In this document: positions 7,640-19,662 of the stretch, in pieces
Layout: the number at the start of each line of letters is the position of its first letter
Position numbering within the stretch: the first letter of the stretch is position 1
From: Neocallimastix lanati (nom. inval.)
Taxonomy: Eukaryota; Neocallimastigomycota; Neocallimastigomycetes; Neocallimastigales; Neocallimastigaceae
Length of the DNA stretch: 20,000 nt
Direction of reading: 5' to 3'
Assembly: GCA_016946835.1 (NCBI GenBank)
Contig: JACVTC010000005.1
Span: 1,415,001-1,435,000, forward strand
Notes under the pieces: model-generated
Told to the model about the DNA's origin: nothing
Databases searched by the model: none
Seen by the model: only the letters and a program-made list of their open reading frames with translations
Made by a program: the position numbers and the translations under genes

Positions 7640-8822
7640 AAGTTTTAATGGAGTAATAAATATTTTTATATTTATTGCCTTAATGATATAAATTCATTTA
7701 AATTTTATAATTCATAAAAAAAATAATAATAATAATAATTAAAGAATTTTTCCTTTTTTCTTTTTCTTTTTTTATTTAAAATATCTATTATTTATATTTA
7801 AAAAAATTAAAAAATAAAAAAAATATAAAAAAAAATATAAAAAAATCGTATGATTTTTTAGAAATCTTAAATTAGGAACAAGCAAAGTATAATTAAAATA
7901 ATTTTTTTTTTAAATTCATTTTTTTATTTTATTTTATTTTAATTTTAATTTTTATATTTTTTATGTATTTTAATGCATTTTTTATTTATTAATTTATTTA
8001 TTTATTTTTAATTTTCATGTGATTTTTTTTCAATTATGATAAACTTAACAAAAAAAAAAAAAAAAAAAAGGAAAAAAATGTTTCAAATAAAAAATTAAAA
8101 ATTAAAATAATTCAGTTAAGGTAATGGATTTCCCAAATTAGGCAAAAAATGTTTATAAATAAATAAATAAATAAATAAATAAATATATAGATAAATAATA
8201 AATAATAAATAAATAAATAGATAGATAAATATTAAATAATAAATAAATAAATAGATAAATAATAAATAAATAAATTAGATAAAGTCAGTCCTCAATGATA
8301 TTAAAATCAGAAAAAGGAAAAAAATAAAAAATTAAATTATCAATACCATAATTTCTTTTTAACATCAGAAATAATTGAATAATAAATAAATAAATAAATG
8401 GTGAATAACAAATAATCAATAAATATTAAATAATTAAATAAAAAAGCGATAATAAATAATAATAATAATAATAAAATAATTATTATTTTATATATAATAA
8501 AACAAAGGAAAAAAAAAATATTAATATATTTTATTTTAATATATAATTATCACAATCATTAAATATTAAATAATACTAATAGTTAAAGTATGAAATATAG
8601 TACTTCAACATTTAATTGTTATAACTATCTATTTATTTCTATTGATAATATAAATAACAAAAATATGATATTATATATATATATATTATATATATTTATT
8701 TTTTTTAGTATGAGTGATCGTATTTTTTGATTGTAAATCATAAATTAATATTAAATAGATTTATTCTCATTATAACATAACTATTATTTTTTTTATATTT
8801 TATTTATTTTTGTATAATTTTT
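7640..8822. other. AT-rich spacer without genes
   Basis: Holds short AAT runs (7724-7739, 8455-8472), poly-A at about 8050-8069, and an imperfect AAAT/GATA region at 8154-8285. No reading frame of normal composition is present. Confidence 0.6.
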
Positions 8823-8993
8823 ATGAAATTTTTATTTTTTCTTTTATCTTCTCTGATGAATTACTATAAATGTAATCAATCTTCATTTACTATACCAACA
8901 CCTATTTATGATGTAACTTTTAACTTTTTTTTTTTTATTATTATATTAAAGATTTTTTTTTTTTATTTTATTTTTCTTTTTTATATATCATAA
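8823..8993 (+). CDS. Small ORF, 56 residues, secretion-signal-like start (doubtful)
   Basis: An ATG followed by MKFLFFLLSSLMNYYKCNQ, then SSFTIPTPIYDVTFN, then a Phe-rich tail from poly-T and a TAA at 8991-8993. The first ~12 residues look like a hydrophobic signal segment, and the middle has more normal complexity than anything within 1 kb. The tail is low-complexity, so only about 34 residues could be meaningful. It may be a first exon (a GT follows PIYD), a relic or chance. No family is recognised. Confidence 0.15.
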   Translation: MKFLFFLLSSLMNYYKCNQSSFTIPTPIYDVTFNFFFFIIILKIFFFYFIFLFYIS

Positions 8994-8999
8994 ACTATC

Positions 9000-9570
9000 T
9001 TTTTATTATTATTACTATTATAAATGTAGATAAATAAGTAAATTTATATATACACACCTCTCTATATAATTTTTATGGTAATATTTAAAATGATATTTCC
9101 AATAAGTATTTATTAAGTAATTTTTAAAAAGAAAAAAAATAGAATAAAAAGAAAAAATTTTAAAAAGTACAAAAAATAATTAATTACTTAATTTTTAAAT
9201 CAATTTAACCAAATTTTATTATTCAATATTATTATAATTAAAAAAAAAAAAAAAAAAAAACTATAATATATGTTATTTATATAATAAAATAATTAATTAT
9301 AAATTATAATATATAAAATTAAATATAAAAATATAAAATAAGTATATATAAAATATAATATATAAAATTATATAATTAATGTAAAATTATAAAATTAAAT
9401 ATAAAACTTTTAAGTAATAAAAAAAAGAAAAGATAATTAAAAATTTAATTTAAACTTATTAGTATTTCTTAATTAAATTATACATATAAGGAAATCTTTT
9501 TTTTTTTTATTTTTTATTTTTTATGTTATATAAAATTTAAATTAGTATTAAATATTAAATAAAAAAATGT
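9000..9570. other. AT-rich spacer without genes
   Basis: Mostly A, T and short TATA-type repeats, with a poly-A run near 9241-9260. Nothing recognisable. Confidence 0.6.
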
Positions 9571-9571
9571 A

Positions 9572-9832
9572 TTATATATTGTTTGTGGGGTGTAAGTTTG
9601 TATAATTCTTGTATAGCAAGCCATATATGTAATCTGAAATGATTTGAATTCAATATTCAATTGGGTAAAAATTAGAATAAGCTTTAAAAGATATTGGTGA
9701 AATAGCCACTAGTTTCGTTTCAATTAAAATATTATAAAATAAAATAAATAAATAATATGTTAGAATATGTGAAAAATGTGAAAAATGTGAAATATAAGCT
9801 TCAAATGTATTGAAACATATTGTAATATACAT
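9572..9832 (-). pseudogene. Unidentified coding relic with one internal stop
   Basis: On the minus strand a 60-codon frame (MYITICFNTFEAY at the start, LVAISPISFKAYSNFYPIEY at the end) meets TGA at 9650-9652. The same frame then continues 25 codons (IQIISDYIYGLLYKNYTNLH and on) to a TAA at 9572-9574. The residue mix is protein-like, unlike the Phe, Ile and Lys-only frames nearby. The stretch ISHFSHFSH comes from a 9-nt tandem repeat near 9768-9790. I do not recognise a family and propose no function. Confidence 0.35.
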
Positions 9833-9839
9833 AATAGAA

Positions 9840-11819
9840 AAACCATAATGGATTTAATATAGAATAATTTTGGTGCTAATAATTTTTTTGACATAAAATA
9901 TATTAATAAAAAAATTGACATAATATTTCAAGTCTCTTTACTCAACAAATAAAATATTATCTATGTAAGATATTTAACATTGATTTATTGATTATATTTT
10001 TTTCTTATTTTCTATTCTTATTTATTCATTTTCAAATATATATATAAAGTTCTTAATTAATTTCCTTTTCAATGGTTATTTTTGCTTTTACTATTTTACA
10101 CCAAATTTTGTAGTAATTCTATATATTAATAATATATTCCAATATATACTTCAATATATTAATTCAATTTATATCCATAGGTTAAGTTTTTTTTTTTTTA
10201 TAAAAAGTTAAATGGATATATATATAAATATGTGTATATTTTAATTTTTTATTTAGATTAAATAACTTTATTTCTAATATATTGAATATTAAAGTTTTTA
10301 TGATGATATATATATAAATAATATAAATATATATTTTTTGTTTGTTTTTGTTTGTTTGCTTGTTATTGATATATATATTGTTTAATATATTAAATCAAAC
10401 ATTATTATTAAAATGAATTGATTTAAATTATTTATTTTATATAATATTTTGAACATTAGTTGTTATCAATTTAAAACAAGATTCAAAATATTTAAATAAT
10501 TATATATATATATATATCAAAGAATTATTTGAAGATAAACTAATTCATCTTTAAAGTCTTTTTTTCCTTTTTAAATATAAATATTATAATAAATATATTA
10601 TAACAAGAAAAAAAACACTATAAATTATTTATAAACATTTTTTTTTTTTATTTTTATTTGTTATTTATAATTTCTTATTTCTTATTTTCCCATTGAATTT
10701 AACATGTGCCTTTATTTAAATATTATTACCTCTATTAATTTAATATAAATAATTTATAAAAAATTTATGAGCCATAAAATATAAATATATATAAATATAT
10801 TTATAATTTATTTATAATATATATTTAATTATTTAATTATTTTTATAATCGTCTAAAAATTGTTTTATTAAAAATTGTTGGTTTTATTTTATTTTATTAT
10901 TTTTTTTTGGTTAATTGCCTTTTTATTAATAATTTAAAAACATTTAATGCGCCACATTATAATATATATTTTTTTAAATTATTATGGTCATAAAAAATAT
11001 CAACTCATTTTTTTTATTATTTTTTTAGAATTTCTAAATTAGGAAATACTTAGTAAATAGAAGTGAAGATGATTTTTTTTTGGATGTTTAATTTTTTATT
11101 ATTACTATTATATTTTTTTTTTAACTTTATATATAATTTTATTATTATTATTATTTATTATTATTATTCTATCTTTAAAGCTTATTATTATTTATTATTA
11201 TTATTTATCTTTAAAGTTTATTATTTTTATTATTTTATCTTTAAAGTAAATTAATATATATATATATTTTATGTTATTATGTTTATGTTTATTTTTGTTA
11301 TAAGTAAATTTTTTTTATATTATTCCTATAATTATAATTCTAATAATATATCTTATTTGTGAATTGAAAGGAAGACAAAATTAAACTGTTGTCATTTAAT
11401 GCATTATTTTGGTTTTTTTTTTTAGATGATTCTTTTGACATATGGTAAAAATAATAATTGGGGTAAATTATTGAAATTTTTTTTATTTTTATTTTTATTT
11501 TATTTTAATTTTATTTTATTTTTTTTTAATTAGAATTTTAACCCATTTAATGTCTATTATATATATATAATTAACACATTTTAATATGAATTAATAGGAT
11601 ATAATTATAAAAAAGTCACAATAAAATATATTTAAAAAAGCTAATACTAATAATATATATATATATAAATACAGCTGGTATTACAGTTTATAATAATTCA
11701 ATGAAATTAATTTTAATATCATTAATACAACTAATAAAAACTGGTACTATAAATATCAGTAATAATAATAATAAAAAATAATAAAATAACAATAAAATAA
11801 TAAATGAACAACAACAATG

Positions 11820-11820
<1 letters not shown>
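9840..11820. other. AT-rich spacer without genes
   Basis: TA-rich simple sequence, ATT runs with repeated ATCTTTAAAG motifs at 11140-11250, and TTTTA-type runs near 11470-11530. GCGCCACATTATA at about 10949 resembles one MITE terminal repeat but is short. No supportable gene. Confidence 0.55.

Positions 11821-11904
<84 letters not shown>
11821..11904. repeat. TAA trinucleotide microsatellite, 28 copies
   Basis: Uninterrupted array of exactly 84 nt, preceded by an ACAACAACAATGA segment and followed by AAAGAATGAG. Confidence 0.95.
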
Positions 11905-11907
<3 letters not shown>

Positions 11908-13960
11908 GAATGAGTTAAGGATAGTATAAATTATAATTATAATTATTGTAAATTAACATCATATATGGATTAGTTGAATTATATGTATTTAAAAAAGTTA
12001 TGAATAATAATATTTATATAAATATTTACACTTTTATATTTAATCAATTTAATATATTGGAATAAATATATTGAATTGACTTTCATATATATAATTTTTG
12101 TTTAAAAATAAATTTAATTTAATTAAAATTTTTTTAATTATATAAAATTTAAAGGAATATATGAAGGACTATATATTAATTTATTCATAGGTAAGAAGTA
12201 AAAAAAAAAAAAAAGAAAAAAAATTTTTTTTTAAAATTATATTCTTTATAGTTATATTTAATTCTATTTAATAATATTCTATTTTATTAATATTTAATAT
12301 CTTTTCTTCTATACACTAAATATTAAATTATACTATTATTTATTAAAAAATAATAATTATTAAATAATAAATAATAATTATATAAATAATAAAAAGTGAA
12401 TAGAAAGTATTAAATGATAAATATTATATAAATAATCAATCTTTTAATTTATTATAATACATTTATATATATGAATTTTTTTTTTAATCAAATACTTTAA
12501 TATAAAATTCTTTTATATATATATAAATATATATATTTTTTTAAATTTTTTTTTATTTATTTCTTCAGTGGTGTTTATTGTATATTTTTTTTTTTTTTTT
12601 TTTTTAAAAAAAAATATTATTAAATAAAAAAAAAATTTAAAGGCAATTTTATTTTTTCTTTATATAGAAGTTCAATAAATAATATAAAAAGGAAAAACAA
12701 AATAGACCATAAATACACGAAAAGTAACACATAGGAAAATATTTATATACGTAAGAAAAATATAGTAAAAAAAGAAAAAGAAAATCAACACTCAAATAAT
12801 ACCAGTAAATATATTTTTTAATAAAAAAAATAAATAATAATTCTTTATGTTTTTATTTTATTTTATTAAATTTTTTTTTAAAAGGCAGAACTTCATATTA
12901 CTTTTATCATCTTTTTTTTTTTTTTATTTTTTAGTTTTAATATATATATATATTTTTGTATATTAATAAAATTATTAAAATTATATTAATAAAAAAGTAA
13001 TAAACAAAATATACATATTAATATTATTTAGTTATTAAAGTAATCACTTGAAACAAAAACAAATATATATAAAAATATTAAAAAAGTAAATAACAATAAA
13101 TAGTTATTATTGTTATTATTATTTTTTTTTTTAAAAATAATATTTAATAAAACTTTAATGTGATAAATTATTTATATTTCATAACATCTCAATTTGATAA
13201 CATAAATATTTATTTAATATTTATATAAAATATTATATAATTAAATAGAATATCTAATTATAAAACAAATATAGTACATTATGAAAATAGTTAAAAAAAA
13301 AAAAAAAAGAAAAAATTATTTTGAAATGTTATCAATATAGCTTTATTACTGTTACATATGAAAATAATGAATATTTTTATTAAAGATCAAAATATAATTA
13401 AAAATACTATCAGTATAAAATTTCTATATATTTATAAAAGAAATAATAGTGTTCAGTGATAAACAGCATATAACTAAATGAAATATAATATTAATAAATA
13501 CAATATATATAAATATATATATATTTTTTTACACTAAAAAAAAGGAAATGTACTATATAGCAAATTGAAAAAAATTTATATATATAAAAATAAATAAAAT
13601 ATATTATTACTCTATTATAGTATTATATTTTCTCATATCATTAAATATCTTTATTGATAAATATATAATTATCAATATTAAATATATAAATATATACATA
13701 TATACATATATATATATTTTATAAAGATAAAATTTTTAAATGAAAAATATATATATATATATATATTTTTTTTTTTTTATAATTTGTTACAACATAATTT
13801 AAATTTTATTTATTTCATTTTTATTTTTTATGACTATTATATTAAATAATAATAATAATAATTAATTTAATCAATATTATATAAATATTTATATATCTTT
13901 TTGTTTTTAATATAAATTATAAATTTAATGCATTTGTTTTATAAATCAAAAAGAAAAAAA
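11905..13960. other. AT-rich region upstream of the lipid-transfer gene
   Basis: No ORF or relic. The last ~250 nt before the gene are TA- and T-rich (poly-T at 13767-13778). That would be the promoter and 5' leader, but no specific TATA or transcription-factor site can be singled out in such composition. Confidence 0.5.
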
Positions 13961-16487
13961 ATGAGTTCCGCAGAAGTTCAAAAACCTGAAGCTGAAGCTC
14001 CAGCTGTCAATCCTGAAAATAAGGAAGAAACTAACAGTTCTGAAGAAGAAACAGAAAATAAAGTTGTCTTATCCGATGAACCAAAAAGTATTATTATGGG
14101 TATTATTGCTCAACTTCGTAAAGGTGCTGATTTACATCGTGTTACCTTACCAACTTTTGTTCTTGAACCAAGAAGTATGACTGAAAGAATTACGGATTTC
14201 TTAAGACACCCAGACATTTTAATTAGGTATTTTTTTTTTTTATAACAAAGTTAGAATTAAGATATAATATATTATTCAATAGATATGAACAGAATAATAT
14301 ATGATATAATAAAATGAAAAAAAAAAAATTCATTACAGTTAACAATATAACGTCTTTAGTTCATTATTGAATATTATAATATTGATTAATTTAATATAAA
14401 ATATATTAATATATAGAATTAAAATTATTTAAATATTTATTATATATATAGTTAAAATTAGTTGTGTATTTATATGTATATAAAATAAATATTTCTCTAT
14501 GCTATTTATTTTTAATTCAAATTCTAATTTTAATGTTTATTAATTTTTATTTTATTTTAATATATATGTAATAATAATATATAATATATATAAATTTATA
14601 ATATATTTTAATTTTAAATAAAAGAATTCAAGGTATTGATAACCCAACTGATCGTTTTGTTGAAGTGGTTAAATATTTCTTATCTGGTTGGCACATTATG
14701 CCAAAGGTATATTTAACTAATTTTTTTTATATTAAGTATTTATTCAATTACTTTAAGATATTGTTTAAATTATTTTTACTTTATTTTATTTTATTTTATT
14801 TTTTATTTTATTTTTACTTTATTTTATATTATTTTAATTTTTTATACTTTATTTTGTTTTATTTTAATTTTTTTTTCTTTATTATTATTATTATTATTAT
14901 TTTTATTTTATTTTTATTTTATATTAAATTTATTTAATTTTATATTAATTTTAATTTTCAAAATATTCATGAATGGATAATTAATTATATGTCTTATAAA
15001 AATTAAAATAAATCAATAGGGTGTGAAGAAACCATATAATCCAGTTCTTGGTGAAATCTTCCGTTGTAGATTTAAGCATCCAGATGGTTCTGAAGCTTTC
15101 TATATTTGTGAACAAACTTGTCACCATCCACCAATGTCTTCCTTTTTCTATTCTGTTCCACAGCATGGTATTAAGGTTAATGGTGAATTAAAACCAAAGG
15201 CAAAATTCTTAGGTAATAGTGCTGCAACTATTATGCAAGGTACTCATAGTGTTTACTTAACCAAATTTGATGAAACCTATTTAATTCCAATGCCAAATGT
15301 ATATGCTAGAGGAATTTTAATTGGTACTATGTTCATGGAATATGGTGATACCGTTTCAATCAAATGTCCAAAGAATGATATGTCTGCTACTATTGAATTT
15401 AAGACTAAGGTATTCATTAGATTTTATTTATTTATCTATTTATTTATTTTATTTTATTATTTTATTTATATAAATATAAAAATATATATAATCCATTATA
15501 TTATGATATAATTAATTTATAAATATAAATATTTGTTATTCAAGTTAAAAATAAACTAAACTCTATTTAAATAATATATATATATATTAAAAAAAAAAAA
15601 AAACATTCAATATTTAAATTTTAATATAAATTATTATATATTAAAAAAATTAAAAATAAAATTGATTTAAATAGGGATTCTTTGGTGGAGGTTACAATAA
15701 TATTTCCGGTAAGATTATGAAAGGAAAGGAAACATTATACAATTTATCTGGTAAATGGAGTAGTGTTATGTATATTAAGAAGCCAAAGGTATGATTATTT
15801 ATAATATTTATGATTATATATAATATACTATTTGATAAATAGATGTAGATCATATATAAAGATAATTATGTTATTATCATAATTTTTTTTTATATACATA
15901 TATATAAAAAAAGAAAATAAAATTTATTAATTAATATATCAATTCTTTTTTTTTTTTTTTTTATAAATTTTTGTTTTTAAAAATATTATTGTCAATCAAT
16001 TTAAATATATATATATGAATGAATAAAAAAAATTATAAAAAAATTAATAAAAATAATAAATAATAAATATATAGGACAAGGAAAAGACTGTTTTCATTGA
16101 TATTAGAAATGAAGAATTAACTCCATTAATTGTTGAACCAAATAATAAACAAGAAGAATTTGAAGCAAGAAGATTATGGGAAAAAGTAACTGAAGGTTTA
16201 ACTAAGAAAGGATTAGATTATGCAACAGAGCAAAAGACAGCCATTGAAGATAATCAACGTTTATTAGTTAAGAAGAGAGCTGATGAAGGTATTGAATGGA
16301 AACCAAGATTCTTTGTTCCAAGTGATGATGGTATTCATACCTATATTTCCCCATTAGATAAGTAAGTTTGTCATTATTGATTATCATTTTTAAATAATAT
16401 ATATATAAATATATATTATTTTATTATATTAAGTTTAATCTATGATAAATTCATTAATTATTTATTATTATGTAATTCCTATATTAG

Positions 16488-16533
<46 letters not shown>

Positions 16534-16838
16534 TTTATTTGCTAAAAGATAAATATTCTTTTGATATTACCTATTTATTTATTTATTATATAATAATTAA
16601 TATGAAACTAAACTGAAATATTTTATTTTATTTTTTTTTATTTAATGTAATTAATTTATTAAAAAAATAAATAAATAAATAATAATAATAAAATAGGGTT
16701 ACTTATGAAGATCCAGTTGCAGCTCAAAAGAAAATTGAAGAAGCTATTTTCTCACCACCAACTGAAGATATATATAAGAGATTCTGGTTAACAGAAGAAG
16801 AAGCAAAAAATGTTCATTTAGATGAAAAGAAGAAATAA
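13961..16838 (+). CDS. Oxysterol-binding protein-related protein (short Osh4/Kes1 type), six exons
   Basis: Exons 13961-14226, 14625-14706, 15020-15409, 15675-15788, 16075-16361 and 16697-16838 join to 1281 nt, 426 residues. All five introns (398, 313, 265, 286, 335 nt) are GT-AG and the frame is kept throughout. Residues 1-42 are acidic (E, A, P-rich). The ORD starts near 43, with KKPYNPVLGEIF at 119-130 and the signature EQTCHHPP at 147-154, whose His151-His152 fit the phosphoinositide-binding pair of the family. EARRLW lies at 314-319, IEDNQR at 341-346 and W359-KPRFF follows. The tail is Lys-rich. There is no PH domain, ankyrin repeat, FFAT motif or membrane segment, so it is the soluble short type; yeast Osh4 has 434 residues. 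By family, it exchanges sterol or another lipid for PI4P between membranes. ATG 13961 (A at -3) is preferred to the in-frame ATG at 13928. Confidence 0.93.
16494..16533. repeat. ATT microsatellite in intron 5
   Basis: About 13 ATT units within the last intron of the lipid-transfer gene. They are spliced out and do not affect the protein. Confidence 0.9.
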
Positions 16839-17250
16839 GATTCTTTTTTTTTTTTTTCCTTTTTCTTTTCTTTTCTTTTTTTTTTTTTTATTTTTTTATA
16901 TTATATATTTGAATAATTGTAAAAAAAAAAAAAGACCTATTATTTACATAATTAAAAAAAAGCAAATATATATATATAATATATGTATATTTTTATTTTT
17001 ATTTTTACTTTTAATATTATTATTATTATTATAATATTTTAATTATATATATCTTTTTGCTTTTTAAATATTATATATATATATGCATAATATTTTTTAC
17101 GATCTTTTACCAAAAAAAAAAAAAAAAAAAAATAAAAATAAAAATAAAAAAAATTAAAAAAAAATATATATATAAAAAGTAAATAAATAAATAAATAAAT
17201 AAATAAAAATAAAAATAAATATAAACATTCAAAATAACAATAAAAAAAAA

Positions 17251-17252
<2 letters not shown>

Positions 17253-17295
<43 letters not shown>
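17253..17295. repeat. Poly-T run (43 nt)
   Basis: Uninterrupted T run, the same length as those at 1589-1631 and 4512-4554. Confidence 0.95.
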
Positions 17296-17297
<2 letters not shown>

Positions 17298-17761
17298 TTT
17301 AATTTTATTTTCAATAGAAATAAAATGTATATTTTTATTTTTAATTTTATTTTATTTTTATTTTTTTTTTTTTTTCTATTTTATTTTGTTTTATTTTTTT
17401 GTTTTATATATATTAAAAAAAAAATAAGTTTATTGATATATATGTTTATATTTATAGTATAGTATGATATATGGTTTACCTAAACAAATATATAAATATA
17501 TATAAATATATATTTTATCTTTTACATTAAAAAAGAAACAAAACCAATATTTATATATCAGTTATTGTTTTAATAATATCCGTGGATTAGCACTCTCTTT
17601 TCAATTTAATTCAATTTTATTTTATTTTTTTTTTATTTTTTATTTTTATTTTTTTTTATTTTTTTATTTCTTTATTTCTTTATTTTTATTTTTATTTTAT
17701 TATTTTTTTTTTTTTTTGGTAAAAAAATAATTTTCCAATTTACCTCCTTCTACCAACCATA

Positions 17762-17763
<2 letters not shown>

Positions 17764-17802
<39 letters not shown>
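17764..17802. repeat. TTA microsatellite
   Basis: About 13 TTA units ending at an interrupting ATC. Confidence 0.9.
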
Positions 17803-17803
<1 letters not shown>

Positions 17804-18210
17804 CATTATTTTTTATATAAATGTATACCTATACCTATACATATATTTTATTAACTACGATTATTACCGTTAAAACTAACGAAAAATTAAAAAAAAAAAA
17901 AAAAAAAAAATCATGAATAAAAGGTAGTCATAGTTTTTTAATATATAATCAACTACACTAAATAAAAAAAAAAAAAAAAAAAAGATATTTAAATTAAAAA
18001 ATTATGATTAATCTAAATATAAATAATATAAAAGTTTAAAAAAAAAAAAAAAAAAAAAAAAGTATATATGTAAGCTATCTAAATGTTTAAAAAAAAAAAA
18101 ATATTTTTTTTTTATTCCTTTATCCTTTTATCTTTTTATCTTTTAATTTTTTTTTTTTTTTTTATTTCCAACCCCTACGATACTACACTGCATCTTAATG
18201 ATTGGAATTG

Positions 18211-18416
18211 AATAATATTATGTCCTCATTGCCAATGATTACACCCAATGGAGGTTGGGTGAATGGTTCCCATTCCGATGCTCATGTATGCTCGTGGTCC
18301 AATGGAGATGTATGTAGGAAGGTAAAAGGGGAATACCACCTCAGGCAGATATGACATGGAACAACGTATGGAGAGGCGACGCATGCTGCAACTTAGTATG
18401 TCAGTAAACATCACAC
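18211..18416 (+). repeat. Dispersed ~200 bp repeat, copy 2 (inverted relative to copy 1)
   Basis: GC-richer island matching the complement of 2473-2664 over nearly its full length. TATTATGTCC and ATGATTACA lie near the start, the 28-nt core at 18259-18286, AATGGAGATGTATGT near 18302-18316, AGGCAGATATG at 18343-18353, and CATCACAC at the right boundary. A 62-codon minus-strand frame covers most of it, but the other copy does not keep that frame, so I do not call it a gene. The unit might be an RNA-derived element or a transposon remnant. Confidence 0.7.
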
Positions 18417-18432
18417 TTTTTTAGCATTTACA

Positions 18433-18515
18433 AACCTAGCTAGTTTAAGGATATATGAGCATATATTTAACCGGGTTGAACGATCAGAGGCATATGTTGC
18501 TCAACTAGCTAGGTT
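18433..18515. repeat. Perfect 13-bp inverted repeat with 57-nt loop
   Basis: AACCTAGCTAGTT (18433-18445) and its exact complement AACTAGCTAGGTT (18503-18515). A weaker GAGCA / TGCTC pair lies inside. On the minus strand the right half reads TAGCTAGTTGAGC, and GTTCAACCC follows at 18473-18481. These resemble a tRNA D-arm and T-loop (internal pol III boxes). The spacing and acceptor pairing do not make a complete tRNA. Confidence 0.6.
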
Positions 18516-18615
18516 TTGCATAACTAACCTATATTGTTCATATGTATATTTAAAGTTAATTAATATTGGTTATGACCATCATGGGAGATAGGTATACTCA
18601 TTAATGTATGTCTAA

Positions 18616-18725
18616 ATAATTTATTATTTATTATTTTTATCTCTTAATTTTTATATTATTTTAAAATCAATAAATCAATAAATCAATAAATAATGAATAA
18701 TAGATAATAAGTTTTAAATAATAAC
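18616..18725. other. AT-rich spacer with short TCAATAAA repeats
   Basis: Three TCAATAAA units near 18667-18692 lead into the heptad satellite. Confidence 0.6.
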
Positions 18726-19012
18726 TTATAATAAATAATAAATAATAAATAATAAATAATAAATAATAAATAATAAATAATAAATAATAATAAATAATAA
18801 ATAATAAATAATAATAAATAATAAATAATAAATAATAAATAATAAATAATAATAAATAATAAATAATAAATAATAAATAATAATAAATAATAAATAATAA
18901 ATAATAAATAATAAAAAATAAATAAAAAGAGTATTTATTAATAATAAATAATAAATAATAAATAATTTAATAATAAATAATAATAAATAATAAATAATAA
19001 ATCAATAAATAA
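18726..19012. repeat. TAATAAA heptad satellite, long array
   Basis: Heptad repeats with periodic TAATAATAAA (10-nt) variants, so that blocks of heptads alternate with one longer unit. Broken once by AAAAAATAAATAAAAAGAG near 18913-18932. It is the same basic unit as at 3430-3600. Confidence 0.9.
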
Positions 19013-19508
19013 AATTTTATTAAAAATAAATAATATACATTTCATATCATAAGTTTTAAAGTTTTTTATTTTATAAATATTAAAATGTTCAAAATAAAAA
19101 AAAAAAAAAAAAAAAGGAACATCTGTAAAAGAATTATTATAATATTATATCATAATTCTGAAACAGATAAATATATTTTTTTAATATAAACAAAAAATTA
19201 ATTATATATATTATTTATATATATATAAATTTTGTAATATAAAATCTTTTCCATTGGAATTAAAAAAAAAAAAAAAAACAGAAAAAAAAATTTTTTAATA
19301 TTTTAATTTTAATTTTTAAATTTTTAATTTTAATTTTCCAATTTATTAATTATTAAACTTTTTGAATGAATTTTTGTTGGTTCAATTAAAAAACATGAAA
19401 AGGAAAAAAAAAATAAAAAAAAAAAATAAATTAAAAAACAATTTTTTTATACATACAAATCAAATCGTAGTATTTAATAGCAACATAATAACAGTAAAAA
19501 AAAAATTA
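19013..19508. other. AT-rich spacer without genes
   Basis: Poly-A runs near 19097-19115 and 19262-19278, and TTTTAATTTTTAA-type repeats near 19295-19340. Nothing recognisable. Confidence 0.6.
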
Positions 19509-19644
<136 letters not shown>

Positions 19645-19662
19645 AAAAAAAAAAAAAAAAAA

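Larger units (their letters stand above)
16839..18165. other. 3' flank and low-complexity spacer
   Basis: T-rich sequence follows the stop at once (16843-16890), with poly-A at about 16921-16933, AAAT repeats at 17184-17215, poly-T at 17253-17295, an ATT array at 17764-17802 and several poly-A runs near 17890-18060. The 3' end of the transcript lies somewhere here but cannot be placed. No gene is seen. Confidence 0.6.

Noticed and set aside
10947-10960. GCGCCACATTATA as a further MITE end
   Set aside because: Only about 9 nt match the terminal repeat, with no partner or internal boxes nearby.
11063-11254. 63-codon plus-strand ORF
   Set aside because: Made of ATT repeats and poly-T; no protein-like sequence.
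13928-13960. In-frame upstream ATG giving an 11-residue N-terminal extension
   Set aside because: T at -3, and the extension is basic and unlike the acidic start; the ATG at 13961 has A at -3. It cannot be excluded without a transcript.
14665-14937. 90-codon plus-strand ORF
   Set aside because: It is exon 2 of the lipid-transfer gene read into intron 2; the rest is intronic Phe/Ile/Leu sequence.
14981-15166. 61-codon minus-strand ORF
   Set aside because: Antisense shadow of exon 3, which carries the ORP signature on the plus strand.
16822-17034. 70-codon plus-strand ORF
   Set aside because: Overlaps the end of exon 6 in another frame and continues through 3' poly-T.
18226-18414. 62-codon minus-strand ORF with normal residue mix
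   Set aside because: It coincides with the dispersed repeat, and the other copy at 2473-2664 has indels that break the frame, so coding is unlikely. Kept only as part of the repeat.
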